A stretch of 64,000 nt of DNA from Saprospirales bacterium. Its GTDB lineage: Bacteria; Bacteroidota; Bacteroidia; Chitinophagales; Saprospiraceae. Positions 45,298-53,797 of this stretch are shown here, in pieces. The stretch covers positions 1 through 64,000 of the forward strand of contig PAAY01000041.1 of NCBI GenBank assembly GCA_002698985.1. Reading direction: 5' to 3'. The notes beneath the pieces were generated by a model, which made no database searches, was not told where the DNA came from, and worked only from the letters and a program-made list of their open reading frames with translations. Position numbers and translations under genes: made by a program. How positions within the stretch are numbered: position 1 is the stretch's first letter; each line of letters opens with the position of its first letter.

Positions 45298-45474
45298 AAG
45301 GAAATAACCCGATACTGAACATTTATCAGGCAGTGTCGGAACCATGCTTTCATTCCGGCCTACTGTGAACAAGAGAACGTGAAATTCGTTCAGACCATCC
45401 GGTGATTACTCAATCAAAGATTGCCGCAGGACGTAACAACACGACCTTGTTACTCATTTCTCCAAATTTAATTT

Positions 45475-45560
45475 GGGTTTACTTTGTTACAAAAAACGGG
45501 GAGAATTGGGTTTATTCTGTTACAAAAAATGGAAGGAATTGGGTTTACTTTGTTACAAAG
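45475..45560. repeat. 33-bp direct repeat, 2.6 copies
   Basis: Units start at 45475, 45508 and 45541 and read GGGTTTACTTTGTTACAAAA plus a variable 13 bp. The period is 11 codons, so one plus frame reads WVYFVTKNGEN repeatedly. The unit core TTTGTTACAAA is nearly palindromic. It lies 11 bp beyond the 3' end of the unknown exported protein gene. The reading frame is too short and repetitive to call a gene. Confidence 0.75.
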
Positions 45561-45570
45561 TGCCATCCTT

Positions 45571-47589
45571 TCATATCCGGTTCACCACCTCAATCATTTT
45601 ATTCAGAAGCTCATCCAGGTGGCTGAAGCCTGATCTATTTTTAGCCCGAACAATCAACATCAGCAATTCATTGAGGGCTGCCCTTTGTTCCGAACCATGT
45701 GTTTCTCTCAACACCCTTTCTACACGCTGATGCATCACATTCAGGAAGGTCGACATAGCCCGGCTGTATTCCCGCTGGCGTCCATATTCCCGGGCTTTAA
45801 AAAGTTGGGCCAGGACACCCAGCGCCCTGTGCCAAAACTGCGAATTGCTAGCTGTGCCCAGGCTCTGTGCCATGTTTTCCAACTGAGAGGGGGTGAAATA
45901 GGGCGGTGCGGCATGCTCGTAGATGTTTCCATTGTACAGCACCTGGATGTCAAATACACAGGCTTCTTCATCCAGGATGATGCTCACCATCACTTCCCTG
46001 CCATTCACCTTCTTTGAGAATAAAAGGCTGTAAAAGGGCCGGTCTTCTGCTGAATTTACCGGGCCTCCAAGACTAATATCAGACACCGAGATGGACTCCT
46101 CAACACCCTGGTCTGAAACACGTTGACTTGAAATCCTATCAAGAACTGCGTAAATCTGGTCATCATTCAAATTGCAGAAATCAGCTTCCAGGTTGAAGCT
46201 GAGCAGAAAGGTTTCCGGTGGAGAAGGCGGCACGTGAATGGTCAGTTGGTAGCGGTCGATGGTTACGGTTCCATTGCCAAAACCAAACCGCAGTGGCCCG
46301 CCTGTTCGGTTGCGGATGCGGGCGCAACAGTCGTTAGATTCGGTGAATTGAATTGTTCGTGTCTGCTCACCCTCTCCGCAGGTCTGGCCGTCGCAACGGC
46401 AGCGATAGCGGCTGTTCAAATGCAGCTCACCGGGACCGCTGATACCGAACTCAACCGGAAAAGAATTGTGCCCCTGGTAGGTCCTTCCGGATCGGTAGCG
46501 AATTTCATGCGCCACGCTGACGTAATTCGTTCCAGAACATGTTTCCGGACAATCGCTGCTGACCACCGGTGGCTCCAACCGGATCCGGTCGATGTAAGTG
46601 GGCACGGTATTGCCGGTGATCAATTCTCCCGTTCTGGCATCCAGGATTCGTACGGGTTGCTGTACTTCGCAATGTCCACACGGACAGGTTTCAACGGGAA
46701 CGCTGGTGGCATTCTGCCCTTTGACCTCTTTCAGCACCTTGGCCTTTTTGCCCACTGCTTCAAAGCTGTTCCAGAAATTCTGAATGCCACTCTCCACTTC
46801 CCTTCGCACCTCCGGCGCAATGTTTACGGTGTCTCCGACAACTTCTGTGTACTGCCGCCAGGTTTGCGCAGCGAAATCATCCACCGTATAATCCTCATCG
46901 GAAGGATTCAGCAAAGAGCTGTAAATCCAGAAGGTTTGCTGGATGAGGGTTTCCCGCTCTTTGGCAGGCTGGCCGGAAAAGGGCGTTGGCGGCACTTCTC
47001 CGGTGGCATACAAGCCGTCAACGGTGAGGGTTATCTGTCGTAGGGCTTCGAAAAGCACAGGTGCTGCACCGGAAGGCTCCTCGTCCGGGTCGATCCGCCC
47101 GGGGAGGGTGATGTCTGTGCCCGGAAAAGTTGGCACCTGGCCTTGCAGCACTTCACCTGCCGGCACCCACCCCGGGCCCGATAACAGTTCGTCTCCGGGA
47201 TGAGGAAGGGGAGCTGCATTACCGGGGGTTATCCAGGTATTGAACGGCGGCAGGTCCTGACCATTGGGAACAGGCGGCCGATGGATATTGGTGCAATAGC
47301 CGTTGTCCAGTGGTAACCTTAGCCTTTCGCCTGGCTGAATGATCAGATCAGACAATGCATCATTGACGACGATGTAACCCTGAAGACCATTTGCCGAAGG
47401 AATGTAAAAGTACTCCGGCATGGCAAAACGCTGGGCCAATCCGGATTCATTATTGATTTCCAGATTGGCGATGTGTCCGGTTGTTTTTCCGGTGCCGGTG
47501 GCTTTGATGGTCAGTTGTGCACTGACAGTGGTGGCGATGAAAAAGCCAATCAAGAGCAAGGCAAACGAGCGCATCATTAAATTTTTCAT
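45571..47589 (-). CDS. Large exported protein of an unrecognised family (paralogue of the 51051-53405 protein)
   Basis: A 672-aa protein with a signal peptide ending TTVSAQ and no lipobox or T9SS sorting domain. Residues of about 25-290 match the N-terminal part of the protein encoded at 51051-53405: TGTGKTTGHIANLEI (31-45), CTNIHRPPV (99-107), FPGTDITLPGRIDPDEEP and ERETLIQQTFWIY (211-223), DEDYTVDDFA, FWNSFEAVG-KKAKV. The middle (about 305-430) is Cys-rich (ETCPCGHCEV, YRCRCDGQTC). The rest is unique, with a helical C-terminus. Last of three consecutive minus-strand genes, 54 bp after the HYR-repeat gene. No function can be named; a cell-envelope role is inferred. Confidence 0.8.
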   Translation of the reverse strand: MKNLMMRSFALLLIGFFIATTVSAQLTIKATGTGKTTGHIANLEINNESGLAQRFAMPEYFYIPSANGLQGYIVVNDALSDLIIQPGERLRLPLDNGYCTNIHRPPVPNGQDLPPFNTWITPGNAAPLPHPGDELLSGPGWVPAGEVLQGQVPTFPGTDITLPGRIDPDEEPSGAAPVLFEALRQITLTVDGLYATGEVPPTPFSGQPAKERETLIQQTFWIYSSLLNPSDEDYTVDDFAAQTWRQYTEVVGDTVNIAPEVRREVESGIQNFWNSFEAVGKKAKVLKEVKGQNATSVPVETCPCGHCEVQQPVRILDARTGELITGNTVPTYIDRIRLEPPVVSSDCPETCSGTNYVSVAHEIRYRSGRTYQGHNSFPVEFGISGPGELHLNSRYRCRCDGQTCGEGEQTRTIQFTESNDCCARIRNRTGGPLRFGFGNGTVTIDRYQLTIHVPPSPPETFLLSFNLEADFCNLNDDQIYAVLDRISSQRVSDQGVEESISVSDISLGGPVNSAEDRPFYSLLFSKKVNGREVMVSIILDEEACVFDIQVLYNGNIYEHAAPPYFTPSQLENMAQSLGTASNSQFWHRALGVLAQLFKAREYGRQREYSRAMSTFLNVMHQRVERVLRETHGSEQRAALNELLMLIVRAKNRSGFSHLDELLNKMIEVVNRI

Positions 47590-47643
47590 GACGACGAAGA
47601 ATTGTTGTTCAAAAAAATGCGCACTTCACTTTGGAAACCACGG

Positions 47644-50600
47644 TCAGAACCGCCAGCTGAGCCGGGGCTGAAAGCCCATTTCCCGCCCCTGTTTACCGAA
47701 GGGAAAAACAGAAAGCGGCAGACTGAAAACCCCGCATTTACCGAAGGGCAACTCAAAACCCGCCTCCAGGCTGAAGCCCGAACGCACAATCCGGGAAGGC
47801 ATTAGTCCTTGCTCATCGAGCTGAAGGTAGCGGGCATACACCCCGGCGCTCAGCCGTATGTTTCCCTTCGGCAAACGAAATTGGTGGCCGGCCATCAGCT
47901 TGGGCTGCAACAATTGGAAACTCGATGACAAGCGTTGACCCTTCATGCTTTCCGCAAGCAATTGCCCTTCGGCCCGGGTCAGGCCAAAGGCGATGAATTT
48001 GCCTGCTTGCCGGTGGCGGTAAATCGTCAATGTAGAGCCGTTCAGGAACACCATGTCGGTCACCGAGTAGTGCTCCGTGTTGGGATGCTCGGGTGGGCCA
48101 CCTGACAAATGCAGGTTCAGGTCAAAGGCGTTTACCGTAGGACTGTAGTCGAAAGCAAACATGGGCAAGAGCTCCACCGTAATCATTTCGGAAGGGCACT
48201 CAAACTGGTCGAGTACCATGATGTTGTATATGCCCGCCGGCAAGTTCTGGATGGTGAACACCGGGCTGTTGGCAATGCCGACGAGGTTATCGTTGACAAT
48301 GACCTGGTAAGGTGGCGGATGGGCCGCAGGATCTGCCACCTGCAACTGGATGCTCCCATCGGGTGCCGAGGGTGAGGAAGGCGGGTTCACCTGAAGTACA
48401 ATCAAGGTGTAGGGCGGTGCCTGGGTCACATTCACTGTGAAAACTTCCGTGCATTGCGGGCCGGCTGCCTGATCGGTAACCTGAATGGTGTAGTTGCCCG
48501 GCCCCACGGGCATGAAGGTGTTTACATGCACCTCGGTGCCGTTGGGAACATTGGGAAGGGTGTTGGTGCCCGGAGGCCCTGAAACAGTTACCTCAAACGG
48601 TCCTTGTCCGCCGGAAATGACAAAGCTGATGTCTCCTCCGTTGGGACAATCAGCCGGCACCACCACCAGACCGGTCACATACTGCGGCGGGTTTTCTCCG
48701 ATGGTCACTTCATAAGTCAGCTCGCAACTCAGGTCCACATCCGTGATGGTGACCTGGTAATTGCCGGCAGGCACATCCGACAGCACCAGTCCGGTGGTGC
48801 CGTTTGACCACTGGTAGGCATAGTTGCCCGCTGGGCTCACATTGGCAACGGCCACGCCATTGGGTATCCCACAATCGGCATTGGAGATACTGAATGTCGT
48901 TGTGAAAGTGCAGGGAGGCGGCAGAATGGTGATCAATTGGGCACAGGCAGCATCATTGCCGCAATCGTCGGTAGCCGTCCAGGTTCTGACCAGCGTCCCC
49001 GTGCAGTTCATCACTCCGCTGTCATCGTCTTCGTAAACGAGGCCCGGGGTGTTGCTGCAGTTGTCAGTGGCCACAGCCATTCCCGTCACGGAGGGGTCGT
49101 TGGGTTCCATGCAAACGGCCTCGGCATTGCCGGGGCAGGTGACCACCGGGGGCGTATTGTCTTCCACAACAATGCTTTGGGTGCAGGAGGTACTGTTGCC
49201 ACAGTCGTCGCTGGCCGTCCAGGTGCGGATCAAGGTGCCGGTGCCATTGCAGCCGCCGAGGCCGCTGTCATCGTCTTCGTAAACGAGGCTTCCGGCCGTG
49301 GGGTCGCCGCAGTTGAAAGTGGCCGTCGCTTCACCGGTGACGGTGGGATCCGGCACCACATTGCACTCAACCGTCATGGTGGCCGGGCAAGTGATCTCCG
49401 GAGCCACGCTGGGTTCCATGGTAATCGTTTGCTCGCAAGTGGATGAATTGCCACATTCATCGGTGGCGGTCCAGGTCCGGACCAGGTCGCCTTCGCAATT
49501 GGTCACGCCGCTGGCATCATCCGTGTAGTCGAAGTTCAGGTCCATGCTGCAATTGTCTTCCCCTTCGGGAAAACCGGTGACCATGGGATCGGGGTCGGGA
49601 GTACCGCTGCAAGCCGCTGTGGTGGTTGGCGGGCAGGTGATGCTGGGAGGTGTTTCGTCTATGATGGTGATTGTTTGATTACACGAAACAGTGTACCCGC
49701 AAGTATCAGAAGCCGTCCATGTGCGAATCAGGTCCCCAGTTCCGCTACAATTGGTCAATCCACCCGGATCGTCTTCATAGGTGATATTGAATGAGGTTGG
49801 GCAAAACCCTTCAATTACCGCTTGCCCTGTAATGTCAACATCCGGATCCTGGTCGCAGGAAATTGTTGTATTAGAAGGGCAACTGATGTCAGGTTGCTCC
49901 CCCTCAACGGTGATAATTTGTGTGCAAGAGCTCGTATTCCCACAGTCATCTTCCGCTGTCCAGGTTCTGATCATGGTTCCGGTTCCTCCACAGCCCGTCA
50001 AGCCGGTAGTGTCGTCTTGCCAGCTCCTGTCGGGAAATTGTGAGCAATTATCACTGACTCCGGGTAATCCAATGGTTTCAGGGTCCGTAAAGGACGAACA
50101 AGGTACACCTACATCAGGAGGACAGGAAATAGTTGGTGGCTGCTCATCTGCCAATACTGTGATCACCTGATTGCACTGGCTGGAATTTCCTGCAGGGTCT
50201 TCAGCTGAAAAGGTCCGGATGAGGGTTCCCGAATTGCCGCATCCCGTTAAACCGCTCATATCATCTTCCCAATTGATGGAAAGCTGGCTTCCGGCACAGG
50301 CATCCGTTGCAGTGGCCATACCCGTTTCGTTCACTCCCCACTCACTACTGCACATCACACTCACATCTGCAGGGCAGGTGAGTACCGGTGCCTGCTCATC
50401 GATTACAGTAATGGAAACATTGGCTGACAATACCTTTCCACTTGCATCTTCCACAGAATAGGAAAAGGTGATGCTGGCCGGGCCGATGCCGCTTACGGTC
50501 AGGTTGCCACCATTGATAATGACTTCGATACCGGGCGGCGGGGATACGGAGACCACTTTCAGACCGTCGCCCTCGTCGTTATTCAGCACATTCAGGGTGA

Positions 50601-50922
50601 CAGTGCTTTCGCCACAGGCAATGGTCATGGCATCGTCGTGGGGCACCAGCAGGGTGCTTTCGCCTCCTCCTCCATCCCTCGTCAGCAACCAGACCACACC
50701 TCCACCGATGATTGCACCGCCGATCATGGGCAGTACGGGGTATTTTTCGGTGGGATGACCGTGCAAAAAGCCGGGCTTGCTGCGGGGTCCGGCCAGATCC
50801 ATGAGGTGCCAGGGAATGGTGTCGCGCTGGCCTCGCCAGGTGTCGCTGACCTGGGCCTTCGATGCCATTGCTACGCAAATGATGAGGAGGCTAATCGACA
50901 AAAGGCGTTTGCTGTTTTTCAT
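47644..50922 (-). CDS. HYR-repeat / SprB-like exoprotein with C-terminal barrel-like domain
   Basis: A 1092-aa protein. In order: signal peptide 1-23; a glycine-rich hydrophobic stretch 66-82 (MIGGAIIGGGVVWLL); an Ig-like domain of about 90-175; six HYR-like repeats of 81-85 residues (176-669), each with CP at the start, DNC, EDD-SGL-x-x-C, IRTWTA-x-D-x-CGN and a closing ITV; SprB-like modules of about 670-915 (YQWSNGTTG, LPAGIYNIMV); and a final 172 residues of alternating strands ending LSWRF with terminal Phe, resembling an outer-membrane barrel. There is no T9SS sorting domain. It sits between two paralogous exported proteins. Likely a surface adhesin or matrix protein held by its own C-terminus. 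Confidence 0.85.
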   Translation of the reverse strand: MKNSKRLLSISLLIICVAMASKAQVSDTWRGQRDTIPWHLMDLAGPRSKPGFLHGHPTEKYPVLPMIGGAIIGGGVVWLLTRDGGGGESTLLVPHDDAMTIACGESTVTLNVLNNDEGDGLKVVSVSPPPGIEVIINGGNLTVSGIGPASITFSYSVEDASGKVLSANVSITVIDEQAPVLTCPADVSVMCSSEWGVNETGMATATDACAGSQLSINWEDDMSGLTGCGNSGTLIRTFSAEDPAGNSSQCNQVITVLADEQPPTISCPPDVGVPCSSFTDPETIGLPGVSDNCSQFPDRSWQDDTTGLTGCGGTGTMIRTWTAEDDCGNTSSCTQIITVEGEQPDISCPSNTTISCDQDPDVDITGQAVIEGFCPTSFNITYEDDPGGLTNCSGTGDLIRTWTASDTCGYTVSCNQTITIIDETPPSITCPPTTTAACSGTPDPDPMVTGFPEGEDNCSMDLNFDYTDDASGVTNCEGDLVRTWTATDECGNSSTCEQTITMEPSVAPEITCPATMTVECNVVPDPTVTGEATATFNCGDPTAGSLVYEDDDSGLGGCNGTGTLIRTWTASDDCGNSTSCTQSIVVEDNTPPVVTCPGNAEAVCMEPNDPSVTGMAVATDNCSNTPGLVYEDDDSGVMNCTGTLVRTWTATDDCGNDAACAQLITILPPPCTFTTTFSISNADCGIPNGVAVANVSPAGNYAYQWSNGTTGLVLSDVPAGNYQVTITDVDLSCELTYEVTIGENPPQYVTGLVVVPADCPNGGDISFVISGGQGPFEVTVSGPPGTNTLPNVPNGTEVHVNTFMPVGPGNYTIQVTDQAAGPQCTEVFTVNVTQAPPYTLIVLQVNPPSSPSAPDGSIQLQVADPAAHPPPYQVIVNDNLVGIANSPVFTIQNLPAGIYNIMVLDQFECPSEMITVELLPMFAFDYSPTVNAFDLNLHLSGGPPEHPNTEHYSVTDMVFLNGSTLTIYRHRQAGKFIAFGLTRAEGQLLAESMKGQRLSSSFQLLQPKLMAGHQFRLPKGNIRLSAGVYARYLQLDEQGLMPSRIVRSGFSLEAGFELPFGKCGVFSLPLSVFPFGKQGREMGFQPRLSWRF
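48916..50397 (-). repeat. Six in-frame HYR repeat units (about 246 bp)
   Basis: The six repeats of the exoprotein are also similar at DNA level. The last two units share an identical stretch of 28 bp at 49016-49043 and 49262-49289, exactly 246 bp apart, pointing to recent duplication or gene conversion. Each unit carries about five Cys codons. Confidence 0.8.
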
Positions 50923-51004
50923 GGCAACATGTTTTTCGATGATTCAGAAGTCGGATAAGCTGGATGAATTTTTTTCTGAGACCAACTGTCAACTGCCACC
51001 AACC

Positions 51005-51050
51005 CCCATAATCCTCATAATCCTCATAATCCCCATAATCCTCATAATTC
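51005..51050. repeat. CATAATCCT tandem array between exoprotein genes
   Basis: The 9-10 bp word CATAATCCT/CATAATCCC repeats five times and ends at the stop codon of the 784-aa protein gene. It is the same family as 26515-26571 and, inverted, 9368-9410. In all three places the GGATTATGRG orientation follows the 3' end of the adjacent gene. Confidence 0.75.
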
Positions 51051-53405
51051 TCACTCCCTACAAGGCAGAATCATCTCGAGTGCTTCATCGGCGGCGTGGT
51101 TGAGGCGGTCTTTGAGGTCTTCGACGAAATTGCGGGGCAGCCTGAAGTCAGCCCTGCCCAGGGTATTGAATTGCGCCTCAACGGCACGGGTGAGCATGTC
51201 TTCAAAGACCTTTGGCCATATTCCCGCCATTGTCTCGTCGTCGGAATGGATGGTGGTGCTGTTCCAGGTGTCGTAATAAATGCCGTCCGGGCACTCGCAA
51301 ATGGCTACGACGAACATGCCGTTGAAACTCTCGAGCACACCGGAAGCAATGCCATGGCCGGTGGAAATGATTCCTTCACCTGAGGCCCCGGCGTAGGTGT
51401 CGCTCTTGCCTGTCGTACGGAGGGTGATGGAGCCTGAAGTCGCATGGGTGACCCGTGCGGTCTGGCATTTGGTGCCGCCCCCTCTCACCGCTTCATCCTC
51501 TTCCTCGTCGAGGCCCGTGCGCCGGTAGCTGACACCGGATCCGGCCCGGCTGAGCGCATGGTTGTCTTCCACCCAGATGTCGAGCTGGCCCTGGACGAGG
51601 GCGTATGTGTGCGTTTTGATGGGCGACCAGTCTACCGGGCTGTCGAAGTTGTCGAGTATGTCGCCTTCGATTTTATCCATGGGGTCGAAATCCTCGCCTT
51701 CGACGAGCATTTCCGCCATCCAGTCGGCGAAGGTATCGTCGGGTTCTTCTTCGGTATCGCCCTGTATTTCCCGAAGGAGCTGATCCATGAATTCCTCTGC
51801 CTCTTCGGGACTTTTGTCCTCCAGTTGCTCACTGAGGCGTTGGATTTCATTCTTGACCATTTCCTTGATCTGGTCTTTGGCCAGGTCTTCGGCTTTTTCA
51901 GCCAGGTACTTGCCGAGCTTTTTGAGCGTGCCTTTTCCTTTTTGGATGAGGATGTCGATGGCTATTTCACCGACGAAATTGATGGCCCTGAGAAACTCGA
52001 TGTGGCCCAGGGTGGCTTCCATTCCCGTGGTTGCTTTCAATTTTGCCACATTCACCCCGATGAGGGTGGAACGGCAATCCCTGCCGAGGGTATGGCGCAA
52101 GGTAACCCGGAAGTTACCATCGGCATGTGCTTCGATGGGCTCGGTGCTCCAGGCCGATTCGGTGGGGTTGGCAGAATTGACGTTCATGGCATTGGCGTTG
52201 GCGCGGCCCATGACGATGGTGGGTGACCAGGCACTCCAGCAGGAGGCCGGCAGGTCCGGTGTGTTGATTTGAAAATCTGAATCGGCGGCGTTGTCGGAGA
52301 GGGCAATCCCTGCGATTTCCTCGATGGCCCGGATGAAGCTTTGGCGGGCCTCTTCATTGATACGCTGGGTACCGGTTTGTGCGATGGCATAATCCACCTT
52401 GGCAGGTGTGCCATCGATTTCGGTGTCGAGGCTGCAATTGTTGCGGTCCGCTTCCGCTGGTGGCGATTGCACCTCTTCGGGTGGCGGTTGTTTTTTGATC
52501 ACCTTGGCTTCCACTCCGGTGGCCTGAAAGGCCGTCCAGAAGGCATCCACTCCCTGATCCACTTTCTTTTTTTCTTCCTTCGGCAAGGCAGTCACCACCT
52601 GACCGGTCAGTTCTTCGAACTGGCCGTACACGTTGCCGGCGAAATCATCCTTGTCGTATTCGTCATCGGTGAGGGTCGCCATGTAGATCCAAAAAGTTTG
52701 CTGGATGAGGGTTTCGCGCTCGCGCAGGGGGTCGAATGCGAAAGGAGTGGTGATAGCTGGGTCGTTCTGGACTTCGTCAGCAGCATCTTCGATGAGTATG
52801 ACGGCCTCCACCACCAGGGGTGCAAAGGCGCGGGGATTCTTGTCCGGCTCGATGGTGCCGGTGACAGGGATGTCGGTGCCGGGGTAGGTGATGGTGATGC
52901 CGTCGGGGTCGGGGCTTCGTTCGTTGGAGTATCCCGGGGCACTCTGCATTTTAGGAATGTCATTGGGTGAAAAGGGTGGCGCCGGCGGGTTGGTGATGGC
53001 CGGTGCGGTGGGCACCAGGGGCTTGGGCCTGCCCGGTTCCGACACGATGGGCCCCACGGGTATCCAGGTTTGGGGATCCATGCTGGTGCCTTCGCCCACG
53101 GGCGGGCGGTGGACGTCGGAACACCAACCCGTGACGGGTACTCTCACCTGGCCCCCGGGGGGCACTTGCTGCCCGCCGGGTATGCGACCCACATAGGATT
53201 GGTATTTGCCGCTCGAGGGAATGTAAACCACCTGGGGTTCGAGTTGGACGGGTTCATCCCCCCGGTTGGTGATTTCGAGTGTGGCGATGTGGCCGGTGGT
53301 CTGGCCGGTGCCTTTGGCGGTTACTTTCAGCTGTGCCTGGCAGATTTGACCGAAGGAAAAGAACGTGAACAGGAAGATGACATGAAGATGTAGGAGATTT
53401 TTCAT
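51051..53405 (-). CDS. Large exported protein of an unrecognised family (first gene of the three-gene locus)
   Basis: A 784-aa protein with signal peptide ending ICQAQ, no lipobox, no T9SS sorting domain. Residues of about 25-310 pair with the 45571-47589 protein: KGTGQTTGHIATLEI (31-45), CSDVHRPPV (95-103), YPGTDIPVTGTIEPDKNP, ERETLIQQTFWIY (229-241), DEYDKDDFA, FWTAFQATGVEAKV. A proline-rich linker lies at about 120-165. Residues of about 500-590 are strongly helical and charged (LAKDQIKEMVKNEIQRLSEQ, EEAEEFMDQLLREI), perhaps a coiled coil. The C-terminal 170 residues are separate and end MILPCRE. Predicted envelope or extracellular protein; function unknown. Confidence 0.8.
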   Translation of the reverse strand: MKNLLHLHVIFLFTFFSFGQICQAQLKVTAKGTGQTTGHIATLEITNRGDEPVQLEPQVVYIPSSGKYQSYVGRIPGGQQVPPGGQVRVPVTGWCSDVHRPPVGEGTSMDPQTWIPVGPIVSEPGRPKPLVPTAPAITNPPAPPFSPNDIPKMQSAPGYSNERSPDPDGITITYPGTDIPVTGTIEPDKNPRAFAPLVVEAVILIEDAADEVQNDPAITTPFAFDPLRERETLIQQTFWIYMATLTDDEYDKDDFAGNVYGQFEELTGQVVTALPKEEKKKVDQGVDAFWTAFQATGVEAKVIKKQPPPEEVQSPPAEADRNNCSLDTEIDGTPAKVDYAIAQTGTQRINEEARQSFIRAIEEIAGIALSDNAADSDFQINTPDLPASCWSAWSPTIVMGRANANAMNVNSANPTESAWSTEPIEAHADGNFRVTLRHTLGRDCRSTLIGVNVAKLKATTGMEATLGHIEFLRAINFVGEIAIDILIQKGKGTLKKLGKYLAEKAEDLAKDQIKEMVKNEIQRLSEQLEDKSPEEAEEFMDQLLREIQGDTEEEPDDTFADWMAEMLVEGEDFDPMDKIEGDILDNFDSPVDWSPIKTHTYALVQGQLDIWVEDNHALSRAGSGVSYRRTGLDEEEDEAVRGGGTKCQTARVTHATSGSITLRTTGKSDTYAGASGEGIISTGHGIASGVLESFNGMFVVAICECPDGIYYDTWNSTTIHSDDETMAGIWPKVFEDMLTRAVEAQFNTLGRADFRLPRNFVEDLKDRLNHAADEALEMILPCRE

Positions 53406-53650
53406 GACAAAAGAATTTGGGCCATTTGGCAGGTGACAGCGCCCGTGGCCGGGCTACTAATGATGTTATCAACTACACATGGCCGTTGAGCAAGATTTCT
53501 TACTCAAGTTTTTGGTAATTCTTCAGAAGATATTGACGGGGCCTGTTTGAAGAAAGTAGTTGTGTCCGGCCTGGGTTAGATAGGACCGTCCAAATTTAAG
53601 GAAAAATGCGATTATCCCATTTGGGAAGTTTTGGGCGAAATGCCATTGGG

Positions 53651-53678
53651 TTGTAAGTGCTCAGAGAAAGTATCTTTG
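53651..53678 (+). promoter_or_regulatory. Predicted promoter of the AAA ATPase gene
   Basis: TTG at 53651-53653, a 17-bp spacer, then TATCTTTG at 53671-53678. The -7 box touches the first of the three 32-bp direct repeats, so a protein bound there would block transcription. From 53406 to 53650 I see nothing further. Confidence 0.5.
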
Positions 53679-53775
53679 CTTGAAATTTTATGGTTGACCG
53701 TAAAATTTCGCTTGAAAATTTATGGTTGACCGTAAAATTTCGCTTGAAAATTTATGGTTAACCATAAAATTTTTA
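53678..53775. promoter_or_regulatory. Three 32-bp direct repeats with internal palindromes (operator/iteron-like)
   Basis: Units begin at 53678, 53710 and 53742 with exact 32-bp spacing and read GCTTGAAAATTTATGGTTGA then CCGTAAAATTTC. Each contains an inverted repeat TTTATGGTT-n-ACCRTAAA; in the third unit, TTTATGGTTAACCATAAA (53751-53768) is a perfect 18-bp palindrome. The array lies between the promoter box and the ATG of the AAA ATPase gene. Confidence 0.75.
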
Positions 53776-53797
53776 GCTTTACTTCAAATCCATCAAC

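Noticed and set aside
45475-45560. Possible CRISPR array (regular repeats)
   Set aside because: Only 2.6 copies in strict tandem with a 33-bp period; there are no unique spacers and no cas genes.
45402-45626. 74-codon frame containing WVYFVTKNG repeats
   Set aside because: Short, made mostly of the 33-bp repeat, and overlapping the end of a supported gene. Kept as a repeat feature only.
53678-53775. Possible CRISPR or plasmid replication origin (iterons)
   Set aside because: The 32-bp repeats are directly adjacent without spacers, and no replication initiator gene is nearby. A promoter-proximal operator fits better.
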